A stretch of 64,000 nt of DNA from Takifugu bimaculatus (lineage: Eukaryota > Chordata > Actinopteri > Tetraodontiformes > Tetraodontidae): contig CP034993.1 in NCBI GenBank assembly GCA_004026145.2, forward strand, positions 3,807,094-3,871,093. Reading direction: 5' to 3'. Shown here in pieces: positions 13,401 to 24,104 of the stretch. The position numbers and the translations under genes were made by a program. The notes beneath the pieces are model-generated. The model saw only the letters and a program-made list of their open reading frames with translations, was not told the origin of the DNA and searched no databases. The number at the start of each line of letters is the position of its first letter. The first letter of the stretch is position 1.

Positions 13401-16400
13401 AACTCAGAGCTTTTTTTTAAATTCATCCGATGGTGCCTACAATTAAGCCCGACTGATTAGTTTAGCTTTAAATTCGTCACAACCTTCACAGTTTCGTCTG
13501 GGCTGCAGAGGCAGAAACCTCAAAATGAAATTAGAATATTCATTATTTCATGTTTCCCGTGTTTAGGCTTATTTTTAAAACCTTTCTTGTTGTCATATTT
13601 GAATTATCAGCAAACTCTTGGCTGTTATCCTGGTTAATTAACAATAAACTGTGTTTGCCCCAGACATTTTAGAGGAAAGCACTGTTAAACAGTGAATAGT
13701 TCTCATTTTAAATCTAATCAGATCATTTTATTTTTAAAATATAAATGTAATATTTACCTGATTATTTCATTAGCAGCATAAAGTGATTTTTTTACATTAC
13801 AATACTCAGTGACCGAATTGATATTTTTGATTGATTGATCAAAAAATCATTTTAATAGATTAAAGTGCATTTGAATTGGATTTAAAATTCCAATATTGAA
13901 ACAACTCCTGCTGCTGGTGTTCAGCCTTCTCTTCTGTTGTCGTTGTGCTAAATTAAATTAAGTAGACCAGAGTTTTAGTTAAAGTGTAAGTAAACCATGA
14001 GGGTCGAAGCGTTACCTAATCGAGCTCCTCAAGTTATGAAAACAAATAACTGTACTCATGATATTTGCTGATGGTTTTCATGCTAACACATCCCTGCAGA
14101 CCTAACGAGTGGCACTCCTTTTAACAACTGCTTCCTTCAGTACAGCGTCCCTGCTTTGGCAATAAATCCAAAATTCGGACCATTCTCACACATTAAAAGC
14201 ATTAATGTCACCATCCCACGATGGACTGGATTCTCAAGTCACGCGTTCCGGCCCATTAACTTTCTCATGCTTCAAAGCCTCGTGCATGCGATTGCAAGGC
14301 GAGATGCCGTGACGAGAATGCTAATTACTTTTGTCCGAGTGGCTGAAAAGGGGCTGCCTGATGTTAATGTGCCCTCGCTCGCAGGGAATCAAAAGAAGAG
14401 TTGTACACTAAGTGCTGGCTGAGTCAGAGACAGTTTGAGGAAGAGATGCACATTGTAAGCAAAGTTCAGCCATCGCCATGGCGCCGAAAGCCTGACCAGT
14501 GCTCACATGACAGATATAATCCATAGTGAGAGGGAGACAGATAATAAGGTCGGAACACAACTGAGCTGCAGCAGGAAGCAGGATCCCCTCATTACTCTTA
14601 CTGCACTTCCTAATCTGTTCAGCCCAGTTTTTACTCCGTCCTCCATCCCTGCCAGCGGTTTTTGCGGAAGTGTCAAACTTTAAAGCAGCCCAGCTTCGCT
14701 CCTCTTTCTGGACGAGGCAGCGGCGTGGCGGCTAAAGGAGCCATGGCGCCGCTGCTGCAGTTGCCTCTAAACAAAGATTCCTCACATGTCGCGTCTCCGT
14801 CGCAGGGCTTGGCTTTGACAGAGATGCCAGTGTGCGCTGCTCGCTCGTTCACTCGCAGTCCGTGCTTCAGAGGAGGAGGAAACTGAGGAGACGGAGGACG
14901 GTCGCCGGCATTCCCAGACAGGTGCAGCACGAATTAGGTGAGCGACTGACACATATACAGTAGAGCCATGTGTAGCTTTAACTGCTGCTGAAGCAGGAGT
15001 CATGCTTGTCTCATGTGCTGCATGTCTCACATTTTGACCTGAAATGACGTCCCTTTGTGCCCTCGGAGAGACGTTGCTTCATTCGTGGTCCAATTATCCA
15101 GCGCAGTTTGTCAGTTCAGTTGCAAGCAGAATCCAACCTGACAAATCAGCCTCCTAATATGAAAGGAGGTATATTTTCAGGCCCGCTTTATTCTGCACTT
15201 TAAGATATTTTGGGGCCAATAGATGCTTTTATTAGACCACAAAAGAGATGAGAGAGAAGAGAGAGAGGACATGAGAAGCGCTAAAAGTTCCGAAGTGCAC
15301 TTGAGCCCGAAGCAGCGCACGCCGTGTGGATTATTGCAATTATTAGTCTTCGTCTGAAATGATGAAGCAGCACAAAATAAGTAAATATTCAAGTGTAAAA
15401 GTCGGTTATAGGTGTTGATTCTTTCAACATTCCTGTGGACGCAGCAGCTGCCGGATCAGGTGTCTCCAGACTGTTGCATATACAATCATTGTTGATTGAA
15501 GATTGTCTGTGTTCCAACACGCTTATCCGCTTTGTGCAGTGAACCAAAGTTAGACGGAACTGCTGAAAGGAACACGTGGACGTGAGGAATAATTGTGTCC
15601 TTGTGTCTTTTTGCAGACTCTGACGACTCTCCCGGTTCCAGAGATCGAACCGTGATCGTTCACAACAGTGCTGAAATCACTCCTTCCAGCGAGGAACTGG
15701 CTCACCATATTAACACGAGGGACTCAGGTTGCCAGACGGAAGACTATTTGATCTCAGGGGCGCCCTCGAGAAGGAGGATTCGAACCCAGAGAGGCCACGG
15801 GGTCTCCCTCTCTTTGTCCCACTCAGCTGGAAACATTTCCTGTTTGACGGACAGCGCTGAAATCATGTTCACCACCTCGATGGACGCACGCCTGCGTTCC
15901 CGCAGTCTGCCCAGAGACGGGAACTGGATGGTTCACAGCGGGCACAACGACAGCGACGACGATGTGATGTCCCACTTTGGCGCGGCCAATTTCCTGCCCG
16001 GCCCAGGAGAGCTGATTATGAAAGATGGAGACGAAAGCGCGTACGAGCAGGCCGCAGCTGAGCACCAGCTTGGCCTGAAGTACCAGCAGCTCTCAGAGAG
16101 TCCAGAGTGCAGCTGGATGGAGAGGACCAGGTCCCAGCTGCCCAGGAAGGCTGACATGGGCAGCTGTGAGATCTCATCCAGTTCAGACACCTTCAGCAGT
16201 CCCGTCCATTCCGTGTCAGCCGCTGGTGTGCTTGGAGGACAGATGGACCATAAGGACGACCACCAGTCGTCCAGCGGGAACTGGAGCGGGAGCAGCTCCA
16301 CTTGCCCCTCACAGACCTCCGAAACGATCCCACCGGCAGCATCTCCGCAGCTGACGGGCTCCTCACACTGCGACTCTGAGCTCTCCCTGAACACCACCAC

Positions 16401-19254
16401 ACACGCCAACGATGACCAGACCAACTTCGCTCTGGACCAGTACCAGGGCCTCAGGTCTCAGCGAGCAGGTTCCTTTTCCTCCACAGCCATGGACATTTTA
16501 GAGGAGGCGGGGGCCATCACTCCCAGTGAGGCTGAATGGGGCTACACCCATCCAGACCCCCCGCACTCACAGGATTTCAGCCCCGAGCCAAGCAGGGAGG
16601 CCGAGGGCAGCCTCGGGTGCCCCAGTTATGCCAGCATGGCCACGTGCGAAAGCAGCTACTCCGACAAACCGCCGTCAGAGAAAGCCGACACGGTCTCGCA
16701 CTACTCTGTGGACACCGAAGGCTACTACACCTCCATGCACTTCGACTGCGGTCTGAAAGGCAGCAGAAGTTTCACCTACAACTATGCAGACTCCGGCTCA
16801 GACTGTGGCGTCTCTGAGCTGAGTGGTCACATGACTCTGGGGAGACGCTGCCTCTCTTTAAGGAAACCAAAGGCGAAGCCGTGTCCGCCTAGGAGGAGTT
16901 CATCCTTAAGAAAATTATGCAGTGAGGGAAACGTCCCTGACAAGAAAGAACCAAAGATCTCATGCGGGCAACAACCTCCAGTCAGAGAGAAGAGGGCGCA
17001 GACGGTTTTGTCCGGCTCTTCGGGTCACTTAGAAAAGCCCTTATCAGAAAGAGAGGCCTGGGGGGTGGAGGGCTCCGCTGAACTGCCAGATTTAGGCGTT
17101 TTCAGCTCTACGGATGCTCATTCTTTTAAAGATGAAGGGATCGTGCAGTCAGACTACGCAGACCTGTGGCTTTTAAATGATTTAAAGTCCAGCGACCCCT
17201 ACCGGTCTCTGTCCAACTCCAGCACAGCCACCGGCACCACCGTCATCGAGTGCATCAAGTCGCAGGAAAGCTCTGAGTCTCAGACCTCTGGGTCCAGAGC
17301 CACCACCCCCTCGCTCCCATCAGTGGAGGGCGACTTCAAGCTCCCGTCTCCCGAGAAACTGGGAGGCCTGGCCAGCCCCTCCAGCGGCTACTCCAGCCAG
17401 TCAGAAACCCCCACGTCATCGTTTCCCTCCGCGTTCTTTCCTGGACCGCTGTCGCCATCCAGTGGGAAGCGGAAGCCGAAGGTTCCAGAGAGGAAGTCGT
17501 CTCTGTCGTCCCTGTCCCTGCAGCCCCCCTCCTCCACCACAAACAGAGACCCGGAGCTGCCCGTAATCCCTCCCTCCCACCTCGACTTAAGTGCTCTTCA
17601 TACGGTTTCAGCCCAGAGAAGCCAGACCCAGAACAAGCCAAACCCTCCGGTTTCCCCAAAACCATTTGTGCCACCTAATCCTCAAGTCTTCAGCGCCCAC
17701 TCCATGACCATCACACCCACCGTGCTGCACTCAGTGCAGCTGCGCTCCATCAGCCAGGAGCAGGATGGAAGCCATGAAGACAAAACAACCTCCAGGCTCA
17801 AATGTCTCCCTGCAAACAGTTTTTCTAGCAGCACCTCATTTGAGCTGAAGAGCCCCCTGTCGCACAAGTCCCTCCCGTCCTCCAGGGGCTCCTGCGACTC
17901 CATGTTTACATCAAATGAAGAGCTGGCAAATGGAGAAGCAGGAAGTCGGAGCGAGAGGTGGAGGCATGAGGATGGAGACGCTCCTTCAGAGGACGCCTCT
18001 GCAGTTAGACTGCTGTCAGGTCCAGCAGACAGGAGCCGAACTCTAGACAACTGCGCCGGGCCAGTGGACGCACCGCTCGGTTCCGGAGACCGTCGCTCCG
18101 CGCCCGACGAGCAGCAGCACGCGGAGAGCTCCGACACACAAGAGGAAACGGAGGAGGAAAGGTGCCAGATAGAACCAGTTCAGCATAGTTCCCCCAAGAG
18201 GTTCAACGCTGTGGACGGCGGCTCCTTAGAATCCCTGCAGAACCATTCAGTCAGTACCGACGACGACTCCTCGGGGGTTTCGACCCAAAGCGTCTCTCAG
18301 GACAGCAAGGAGGAGTCCACAGCAGACGCCGACGATTACTACGGCAGAGGTGGTATTTCCTAGCGTGCTGAATAAAAGCCGCCCCCGACGTGCGCTCGCT
18401 TTACTGATTTGTGCGTCTCTGCAGACTCGACCCCCAGCGATCCAGCAGCGTCCCTGCTGGGTGATGAGTCCAGGCCAGAGGAAGACAGCACGTTCCTGTC
18501 GCCCGGCAAAGCTCGCACCACGGAAGATCTGTTCGCTATGATTCACAGGTGAGCCGCCGAGATCTCGGGCACGTAAATGAGGTCCTTCAGGCACCTCCGT
18601 TCTTGTTTTGAGCGCAGATTGTGAATCTTCAGGTCGAAAAGGAAAGTTTTGGGCAGGAAGGACTCCGCTGAACTGATTGTGAAAAACCGCCTCAACGCCA
18701 CGTCTGGGGGGACCCCGCCCGGCAGCGCGGCGAGCTCCCCCGTCTCGGGAGTGTCCCCCGCCCCTGCCGTGACCCCGCCAGGATCGCAGAGAGTCACCGG
18801 GTCCATCTACCGCAGCGCAAAGAAGTCCAGCACCTCCAGCGAGGAGTTCAAGCTGCTGCTGCTGAAAAAGGGCAGCCGCTCGGACTCCAGTTACCGCATG
18901 TCCGCCACGGAGATCCTCCGGAGTCCCGTCACTCCGAAACTCCCTGGAGATTCCCCGATGGAATCCCCCAGGCCCCCCGACGAGCCCGCCTCCCCGCTCC
19001 AGTGTCTGTCCGCACCAGATCAGATCCACAGCCCCTACCCCAAAGCCAACGCCGAAGGCCTCTCCCCCAAATCCTTCAGCACGTCTGCCTCTTCGAGGCA
19101 GGGCCGGTCCCGAATCCCCCCGCCGGCCAACAGCAGCCGCTACAGCATGCGCAGCAGACTGTTCTCCGCCCCCATGCAGGCGATCTCCGAGGGCGAGACA
19201 GAGAACTCCGACGGGAGCCCCCACGATGACCGCTCCTCACTGGACTCCATGTAG
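10274..19254 (+). CDS. nhs: Nance-Horan syndrome protein (NHS), exons 2 to last; exon 1 outside window
   Basis: NHS-family proteins control actin remodelling and cell morphology at lamellipodia and cell junctions; in mammals loss causes cataract and dental anomalies. Eight exons join in one frame: 10274-10426, 10875-10990, 11389-11451, 13205-13397, 14806-14937, 15617-18349, 18425-18548, 18633-19254. They give 1377 residues to a TAG stop. Recognised segments in order: VHYQTPWHRQRNIF with RPACVEELY (exon 2), PPMPLYPPAH, SPTECCRFSPWSRK, TNWSRALPLPTPEERM, FDRDASVRCSL plus an Arg/Lys-rich stretch, the very large Ser-rich exon, and RTTEDLFAMIHR/SKRKVLGRKDS near the C-terminus. The first coding exon, which carries the WAVE-homology domain in this family, is not in the window, so the CDS is 5' partial. 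The last two introns are 75 and 84 bp. Teleosts have nhs duplicates (nhsa/nhsb); which copy this is cannot be decided here. NHSL1 and NHSL2 are alternatives, but the NHS-RAI2-SCML2-CDKL5 neighbourhood favours NHS. Confidence 0.93.
10875..10990 (+). CDS. nhs: nhs coding exon 3
   Basis: 116 bp between ATTTATAG and AACG|GTGAGA. Phase 1 in, phase 0 out. It encodes DHQRRRSGCRERR and PPMPLYPPAHISQRG, which resembles the EHRSRSDRREQR / PPLPAYPPAHSQRR segment of mammalian NHS proteins. A closer CTGCAG acceptor at 10902 would put a stop in frame, so the upstream TATAG acceptor is chosen. Confidence 0.8.
11389..11451 (+). CDS. nhs: nhs 63-bp exon (SPTECC exon)
   Basis: A 21-codon phase 0/0 exon between TAATTCAG and AAAG|GTAGTG. 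It encodes SSSPTECCRFSPWSRK, recognisable as the SPTECC...PWSRK motif of NHS-family proteins. Because it keeps the frame it could be skipped or included without harm. Confidence 0.82.
13205..13397 (+). CDS. nhs: nhs coding exon 4
   Basis: 193 bp, phase 0 in and 1 out (GTTGCAG | ... GACTG|GTAAAC). It encodes AVPSDPDTDGVALGHRSKF and TNWSRALPLPTPEERM, ending VIPINVTG, the classical NHS block. Confidence 0.93.
14806..14937 (+). CDS. nhs: nhs coding exon 5
   Basis: 132 bp between CCGTCGCAG and TTAG|GTGAGC, phase 1/1. It encodes LGFDRDASVRCSLVHSQSVL followed by a strongly basic run of Arg and Lys and TVAGIPRQVQHEL. This corresponds to FDRQASxRRSL...RRPKKVKRRKTITGVPDNIQ in mammals. Here Arg largely replaces Lys in the basic stretch, a likely nuclear-localisation signal. 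Confidence 0.92.
15617..18349 (+). CDS. nhs: nhs large exon 6
   Basis: 2733 bp, phase 1/1, from TTTTGCAG to GCAGAG|GTGGTA. It encodes about two thirds of the protein, roughly residues 219-1130 counted from the first residue in the window. It starts SDDSPGSRDRTVIVHNSAE and is Ser/Pro/Thr-rich and probably largely disordered. Conserved islands include SCDSxFTSNEELANG-like and YSxDxEGYYTSMHFDCG-like segments. One unusually large exon is the hallmark of the NHS family. Confidence 0.95.
18425..18548 (+). CDS. nhs: nhs coding exon 7
   Basis: 124 bp after a 75-bp intron. Encodes DSTPSDPAASLLGDESRPEE and ends KARTTEDLFAMIHR, a conserved C-terminal block. Phase 1 in, 2 out at CACAG|GTGAGC. Confidence 0.94.
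18633..19254 (+). CDS. nhs: nhs last coding exon
   Basis: Starts after an 84-bp intron with SKRKVLGRKDS and ends GSPHDDRSSLDSM followed by TAG at 19252-19254. Rich in Ser and Pro with several SP/TP dipeptides (candidate proline-directed phosphosites). Confidence 0.94.
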
Positions 19255-21400
19255 CACAGAACAAGGTCTTTAGGAGCCAAACAGGTTCTCCTCTGTGGCG
19301 TGATGATTGGGGGGGGGCTGTTGCTAACGTAGTCGTACTCATCACTCTTCATAGATGTTTCCTGGAGGAGAAACTTTCTAATGAAATGAAGCGCTAGTAA
19401 GAAGAACGGAGAGTTCCATACTGTGCAAAAGTATAACGGATGAATGAATTAACGTTATTTCAGTTCAGTCGGACACAGAAACGTTTGTTTGGTTGATGGT
19501 ACATGCACGGGGTCCGACTGTTTCCTCCCCTCGGCCCTACAATGGAACATAAATGTGGAATCCTGACTGTTTGGATCCGAAGATGAGATTTAGAAATGAT
19601 TTTGTTTGTCCGCATGTTGTAAAAATAGAGACATATACTGGATTTACTGTATTCTGTGAATACTGCTGCAGCAGATTGGTTTTAACCCCCCCCCCCCCCC
19701 CAGAGTGAACAATAGCTGTGGGGTGAAATCATTACAAATATCTTTTAAAAAAAATTCTCATGCAATAAAAGTATCAGAGGTGGTTTTAACTAGAGAAGAA
19801 GGAAGCAGATGTTAACAGTGTCGGATAAAAATAAAGTAATCACAATGTGGGAGGAGGCGGGGCCACTTAAAGGGGCCCAGCAGTCGACGGGTGGTTTCGG
19901 TTCGCTGGCCGTCGCACGTTTATGAATTGTGTTGAGAGGCGAGCGGAAAGTGTCGAGAGGATGGGATTGGCCTTACGTGTAAATGTCTGGTGGCGTCCGG
20001 AGGGCTTCAGGAGCTGAAATCACTCCCAGCTCCCTGAAACCTGCGGATTGAACACCTTTGGAAATATGCAACCTACAGTTTTTTGTTGTCATTTTTTACT
20101 GGGACGCTCTCCTTCTGACGACGTTTCTCCACGTTATTCACACACTGGCTGCAGAGAGCAACAGGTAAAGCAACCTGTCGATGCTCATTGTTCTCCTAAA
20201 CGGAACTAAGCTACAGATGGAGTGATGGTCGTGACCCTGGGCCCTTCAGACACTGTGCAGCATGTCAAACGTAGCCTCGCTGTCATGCGGGAGACTTCCC
20301 TATAACCCTGGAGCCCTGAGCAGTCGTACACACTTTTATATGAAATAACAGCGACTTCATTTTGTTTGTTTTCTCAAACTTTTTCACAGCTAACAGATGT
20401 TCTAATCCCCGGGACGTGGGGAATGTGATCACTACATCTTTTCATGCTTTGTTTTGTCTTTTTCCATGCACAGACAGAAATTGATATTAGATATCGACAG
20501 GATTGGAGCGTTTCTGAACAATATCAGCGGCGGGTGCGCGCTCACGCCTGGGTGGGGGTCACACAGTCTGTGCAGCCATTCTTTTTCAGACGCATGTCCC
20601 ATCCCCAAACCACGGCTGTTTGGTAAAGGGACAGAAGCAGCCGAATTACCGTCTGGAGCGGAGCAGGTTTGACCGCTCAGGGCTTCCATAACATAAATAT
20701 CACTTGATTTTTGGCCTTAATGAGACTCCATTTTAATGCAAAGTCATTTAACTGGGTACACAATGCGTTTTATCTGTGAACCTTCATTCCAACTCTTTGA
20801 CCTGTTTCTTCTTTTTTTTTTTTTGCACTGATTAGGTGATGTTTGTGAAGTCATTGATCTCATACTGTACCTGCAGTTATTTATAGACCTTTACATGGAG
20901 CTGTTTCCTTGAGCAACTATCAGAGTATTTTAGTACTTTATGAGCAGAGTAGCTGCTTCTGCCAAAGGCTAGACGACGCATATTAGAGGCATCCAACTGT
21001 TTACTTGAGTGAAACATTCTTGAAACTATAAAAATCAGTGCTAAAAAGTACAGCAACCCTTGTGGTACTGGAGGCATTTTTCATTTTAGATGAACTTTGC
21101 TATAAACGCAGTAGGTGTCAGCTTTCTGTGTTTTTTTTTGTATAAACCTGTAAATACAACGTCCTTTGGAACCGTCTCAAAGGGGGTTGAATTGTTTCTT
21201 ATGTATAAAAAAAAAAGTTTTCAAAGTTTACATTAATTTCAAACCTTTGTATATTTTTGAGCTGTGGAACACTTGGTCTTGTATTTATTTTTTAGTAAGC
21301 GATGTGGAAATCCCATAGTAAATCCTATCAACATGCTAGCACAACAGGCTGCTTAGCAACCGTGTATAAGAAAAGCAAAATAAATGTGACTGCTCTAAAA
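19255..21400 (+). other. probable nhs 3' UTR
   Basis: No coding signal. Canonical AATAAA hexamers lie at 19764-19769, 19830-19835 and 21379-21384, so polyadenylation near 19.8 kb, near 21.4 kb or both is possible. A C15-17 homopolymer lies at 19686-19702. The extent of the UTR is inferred; only the hexamers are seen. Confidence 0.5.
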
Positions 21401-22533
21401 ATAGTGATCCTTTCTTTCTTCTTGCTATACGTTTTTTTTGCAGGTAAACCCCGACTACCTGGTGCGTGTAGTTTATTTGTGCTAAAACATTTCACCTTGC
21501 AGCATTTCTGGATCAAATATGGCTCCCACAATCTAAACACAGCCTTCACTTTCTCTAGTTGTGGTGGTCAAAAAGTGCAATTACAGTCGAGACACTAGAC
21601 TTCAGCTGAAAATGCTACTTTCTGTTGCAGCGTAAACAAAAACCTACCACATTGATGTTGGGTTTCGGCTGGCATAATTAAAGAGGGGCGGCAGGGGGCG
21701 ACACTGAGCTGATTTTGGTAACTGGCCAACTGGGAGCAAACCGCAGTGATGTCACTGGATGTCCTGACCCCCTCTTCTGCGTAAGCAGGTTCTCCCTCTC
21801 ACCATGCGCTCCGACATGTTTTGTCACTTTCCTGATCGCCTCCAGCTTCGGCGTCTGCGGAGCCTCATTGTTGCTCTGGAAAGGCTCAAACAGGCCGCAG
21901 ACGGACAGAAACTCCCTGTTCTCTGGTGCTGCCTGACAGCTGAGCTGAGATGGTAAAAGAAGGGAGAAAAAGAGAAACAAAGCCTCCACAAGTGGATACC
22001 AGTGAAAGGGCACACTGACCGTGAACTCTGACCTCCAGCGCCCCCAGACATTTTCTCTCACATCAGCGATTTTAAGTGAAATCTTTGCACTCCCTCCCGG
22101 CCCGTAATAAGAACAAAAAGAGCTTTACAAGTTAGATTTTGGCTTCTCTACAAGCATTAATTGTTTTGAACTTGTGGTTCCAGAGTGTGTGTGTGTGTTG
22201 TAAAATGGTAGACTTCTAATGGCCGTATGGTCTTGTGACGATCCTGGTGAAAATAATCCCGTTTGTGTTTCCGACGTTTTCCAGCACATTTTAGAAGAGT
22301 AAAATAGGAGTTACACCTCGAGATAGGGCTGCCCGCTCAGAATACACGCTATGGACCTTTCGGTGGGAAAAACAAACAAACGTGCGCAGTGTTGATACAG
22401 CACGATAAGGTTAAGTGGAATAAATGTTGGAGTTGTTAACGGAAAAAACAGAAGCATGTGGAGAGAACTTGCAAATGGAAAACATTTTCTTGATTTCTCT
22501 CAGTTTTATATTTGTAATTACAAAGGACAATGC

Positions 22534-22579
<46 letters not shown>

Positions 22580-23480
22580 CAGTTTTATCAGCTTCCTGTG
22601 CCCTCCACCTTAAACAAAGGCAGCTCTGACAGCAGGGGTGTTTATCTACAGCGTCAGCGTACATTTGTACTTCCTATTTTCTCCAGAAACATCAGCAGGA
22701 CGATAACGTGGTCCTGATGAGAGCGGCGTCGTCCCTCCTGGTGAATAAAGCAGGCTGACAGAAGAGGGGGGAGGAACGCCGGTGATGGAACCCCACCAAA
22801 GTCACCGCTGGGCCACCGGGGTGTATTGTGAGGCTCATTACAGAGCATTAAGCAGTCCCCGTGGAACAATGAGGGGCCTGCAGCCAGAGGCAGGGCCCGA
22901 GGCTGCGCAGGGCTGATATGGAGACCCAGGGGAGCTCACTCAGGCCTGTCGCTACCAGACGTTCATCCTCAGCTGCCAACCTCCATTTTCTTCTGCTTCT
23001 GTCATCAGGAGCAGAACTGATCTAAAGTCGGCCGTGTTTTTTTTTTTTTTTTTTTACCAGGACAATAGAATTGTGTCTAAAAGTCTCGTCCACAATGATC
23101 CAACAGCAGCTTGTAGTGATCACACACACGTACACGCACACACACCCAATATATTTATATAAAGGTCTATAATAACAAGCAGAGCATTTTTGGGAGAAAT
23201 GAAGACACACTGAAAGGAAAAGATTTCAAAATATTATCGATATAAATATGTGGTATGTCTGCTTTGATAACACCAGAAATGTCTTTGTTCGTCTTCTATA
23301 AAGGTCGATGGCGGATAATTATTATCATTTGTGTTACTTTCCTTTCAACAAATCAAACCCCTGTGACATTTATGAGAGAGCAAATCTGAGATAAATACAT
23401 TCCAGACTTTCTAGTGAAATATATGTTAATTTATTTACCCCGTCATTATTCATTTGTTTTCTGGAAACAAAGCGGACATC
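21401..23480. other. nhs-rai2 intergenic spacer
   Basis: No gene seen. It contains a CTCF-like GGCAGGGGGCGACAC at about 21689-21704, a CA microsatellite at 22532-22578 and a poly-T tract at 23037-23055. The short open frames have no recognisable homology. Confidence 0.6.
22532..22578. repeat. (CA)n microsatellite
   Basis: About 46 bp of CA repeat with one CG interruption near the left end. Confidence 0.95.
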
Positions 23481-23689
23481 CAGACTACGAATCCCAACAC
23501 GATGCGGCTCCAAACATTTGATTTACAGCTTTGTTGCAGATTTCTCCTTGCGTGTGCGTGCGCTTCGTGATTATTGCGGTTTTTATTGCGTTTTTCTCTT
23601 TTATCCGCGGCCGCCGAGGCGGAGGGAGGACCCGCCGCTGCTGCGTGCGCAGCTTCGCTCCGGAGTCGCGACGACGGGACCGCAATAAA

Positions 23690-23802
23690 GAGATAAATAG
23701 GAGCCTTATCTTCTGATTTAGCAGGTTTTCACAGCTTCGCGGCTGCTATTTCACAGGGTTCGGTGCGTGAGAGGAGCCGCTAATGTCTGTGGTGCCTCGC
23801 AG
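23690..23802 (+). other. candidate rai2 noncoding first exon
   Basis: The 3' edge is defined by GCCTCGCAG|GTGAGCAA, a near-perfect donor inside the CpG island. The 5' edge is a guess. No long open frame runs through it, so it would be 5' UTR spliced to the acceptor at 28744. Confidence 0.4.
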
Positions 23803-24086
23803 GTGAGCAAACATCGGTGTCTTTTGATGGAAAATGGCATTTAATAGCAGAAATAGACTGTGCTGGAGCAGATGAAACGCGTTTTTCCCCTCTTTCCTCC
23901 GTTTCTGCGTCGCTTTTAACGCCTTTAACCCTGATTTGACCCAGTTAAAGAAGCAATATCGGGGTGGAAATGCGTAGCTAAGGTGTCCGCATTTTAAATT
24001 GCGTTAAAGATTTTCGACCAATTTCAGCAGCGGTTTGCGCAGCTAGCCCCGTGTCGCGAGACGCCGTCAGCGCGAGCTGGGGTGGT

Positions 24087-24104
24087 GGGGGGGGGGGGGG
24101 GGGG
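24087..24104. repeat. poly-G tract
   Basis: About 18 consecutive G within the rai2 CpG island, in the putative first intron. Could form a G-quadruplex, and read length errors are likely here. Confidence 0.9.

Noticed and set aside
18247..19224. 325-codon minus-strand open frame
   Set aside because: Antisense shadow of the last nhs exons; the + strand reading matches NHS motifs and has proper splice sites.
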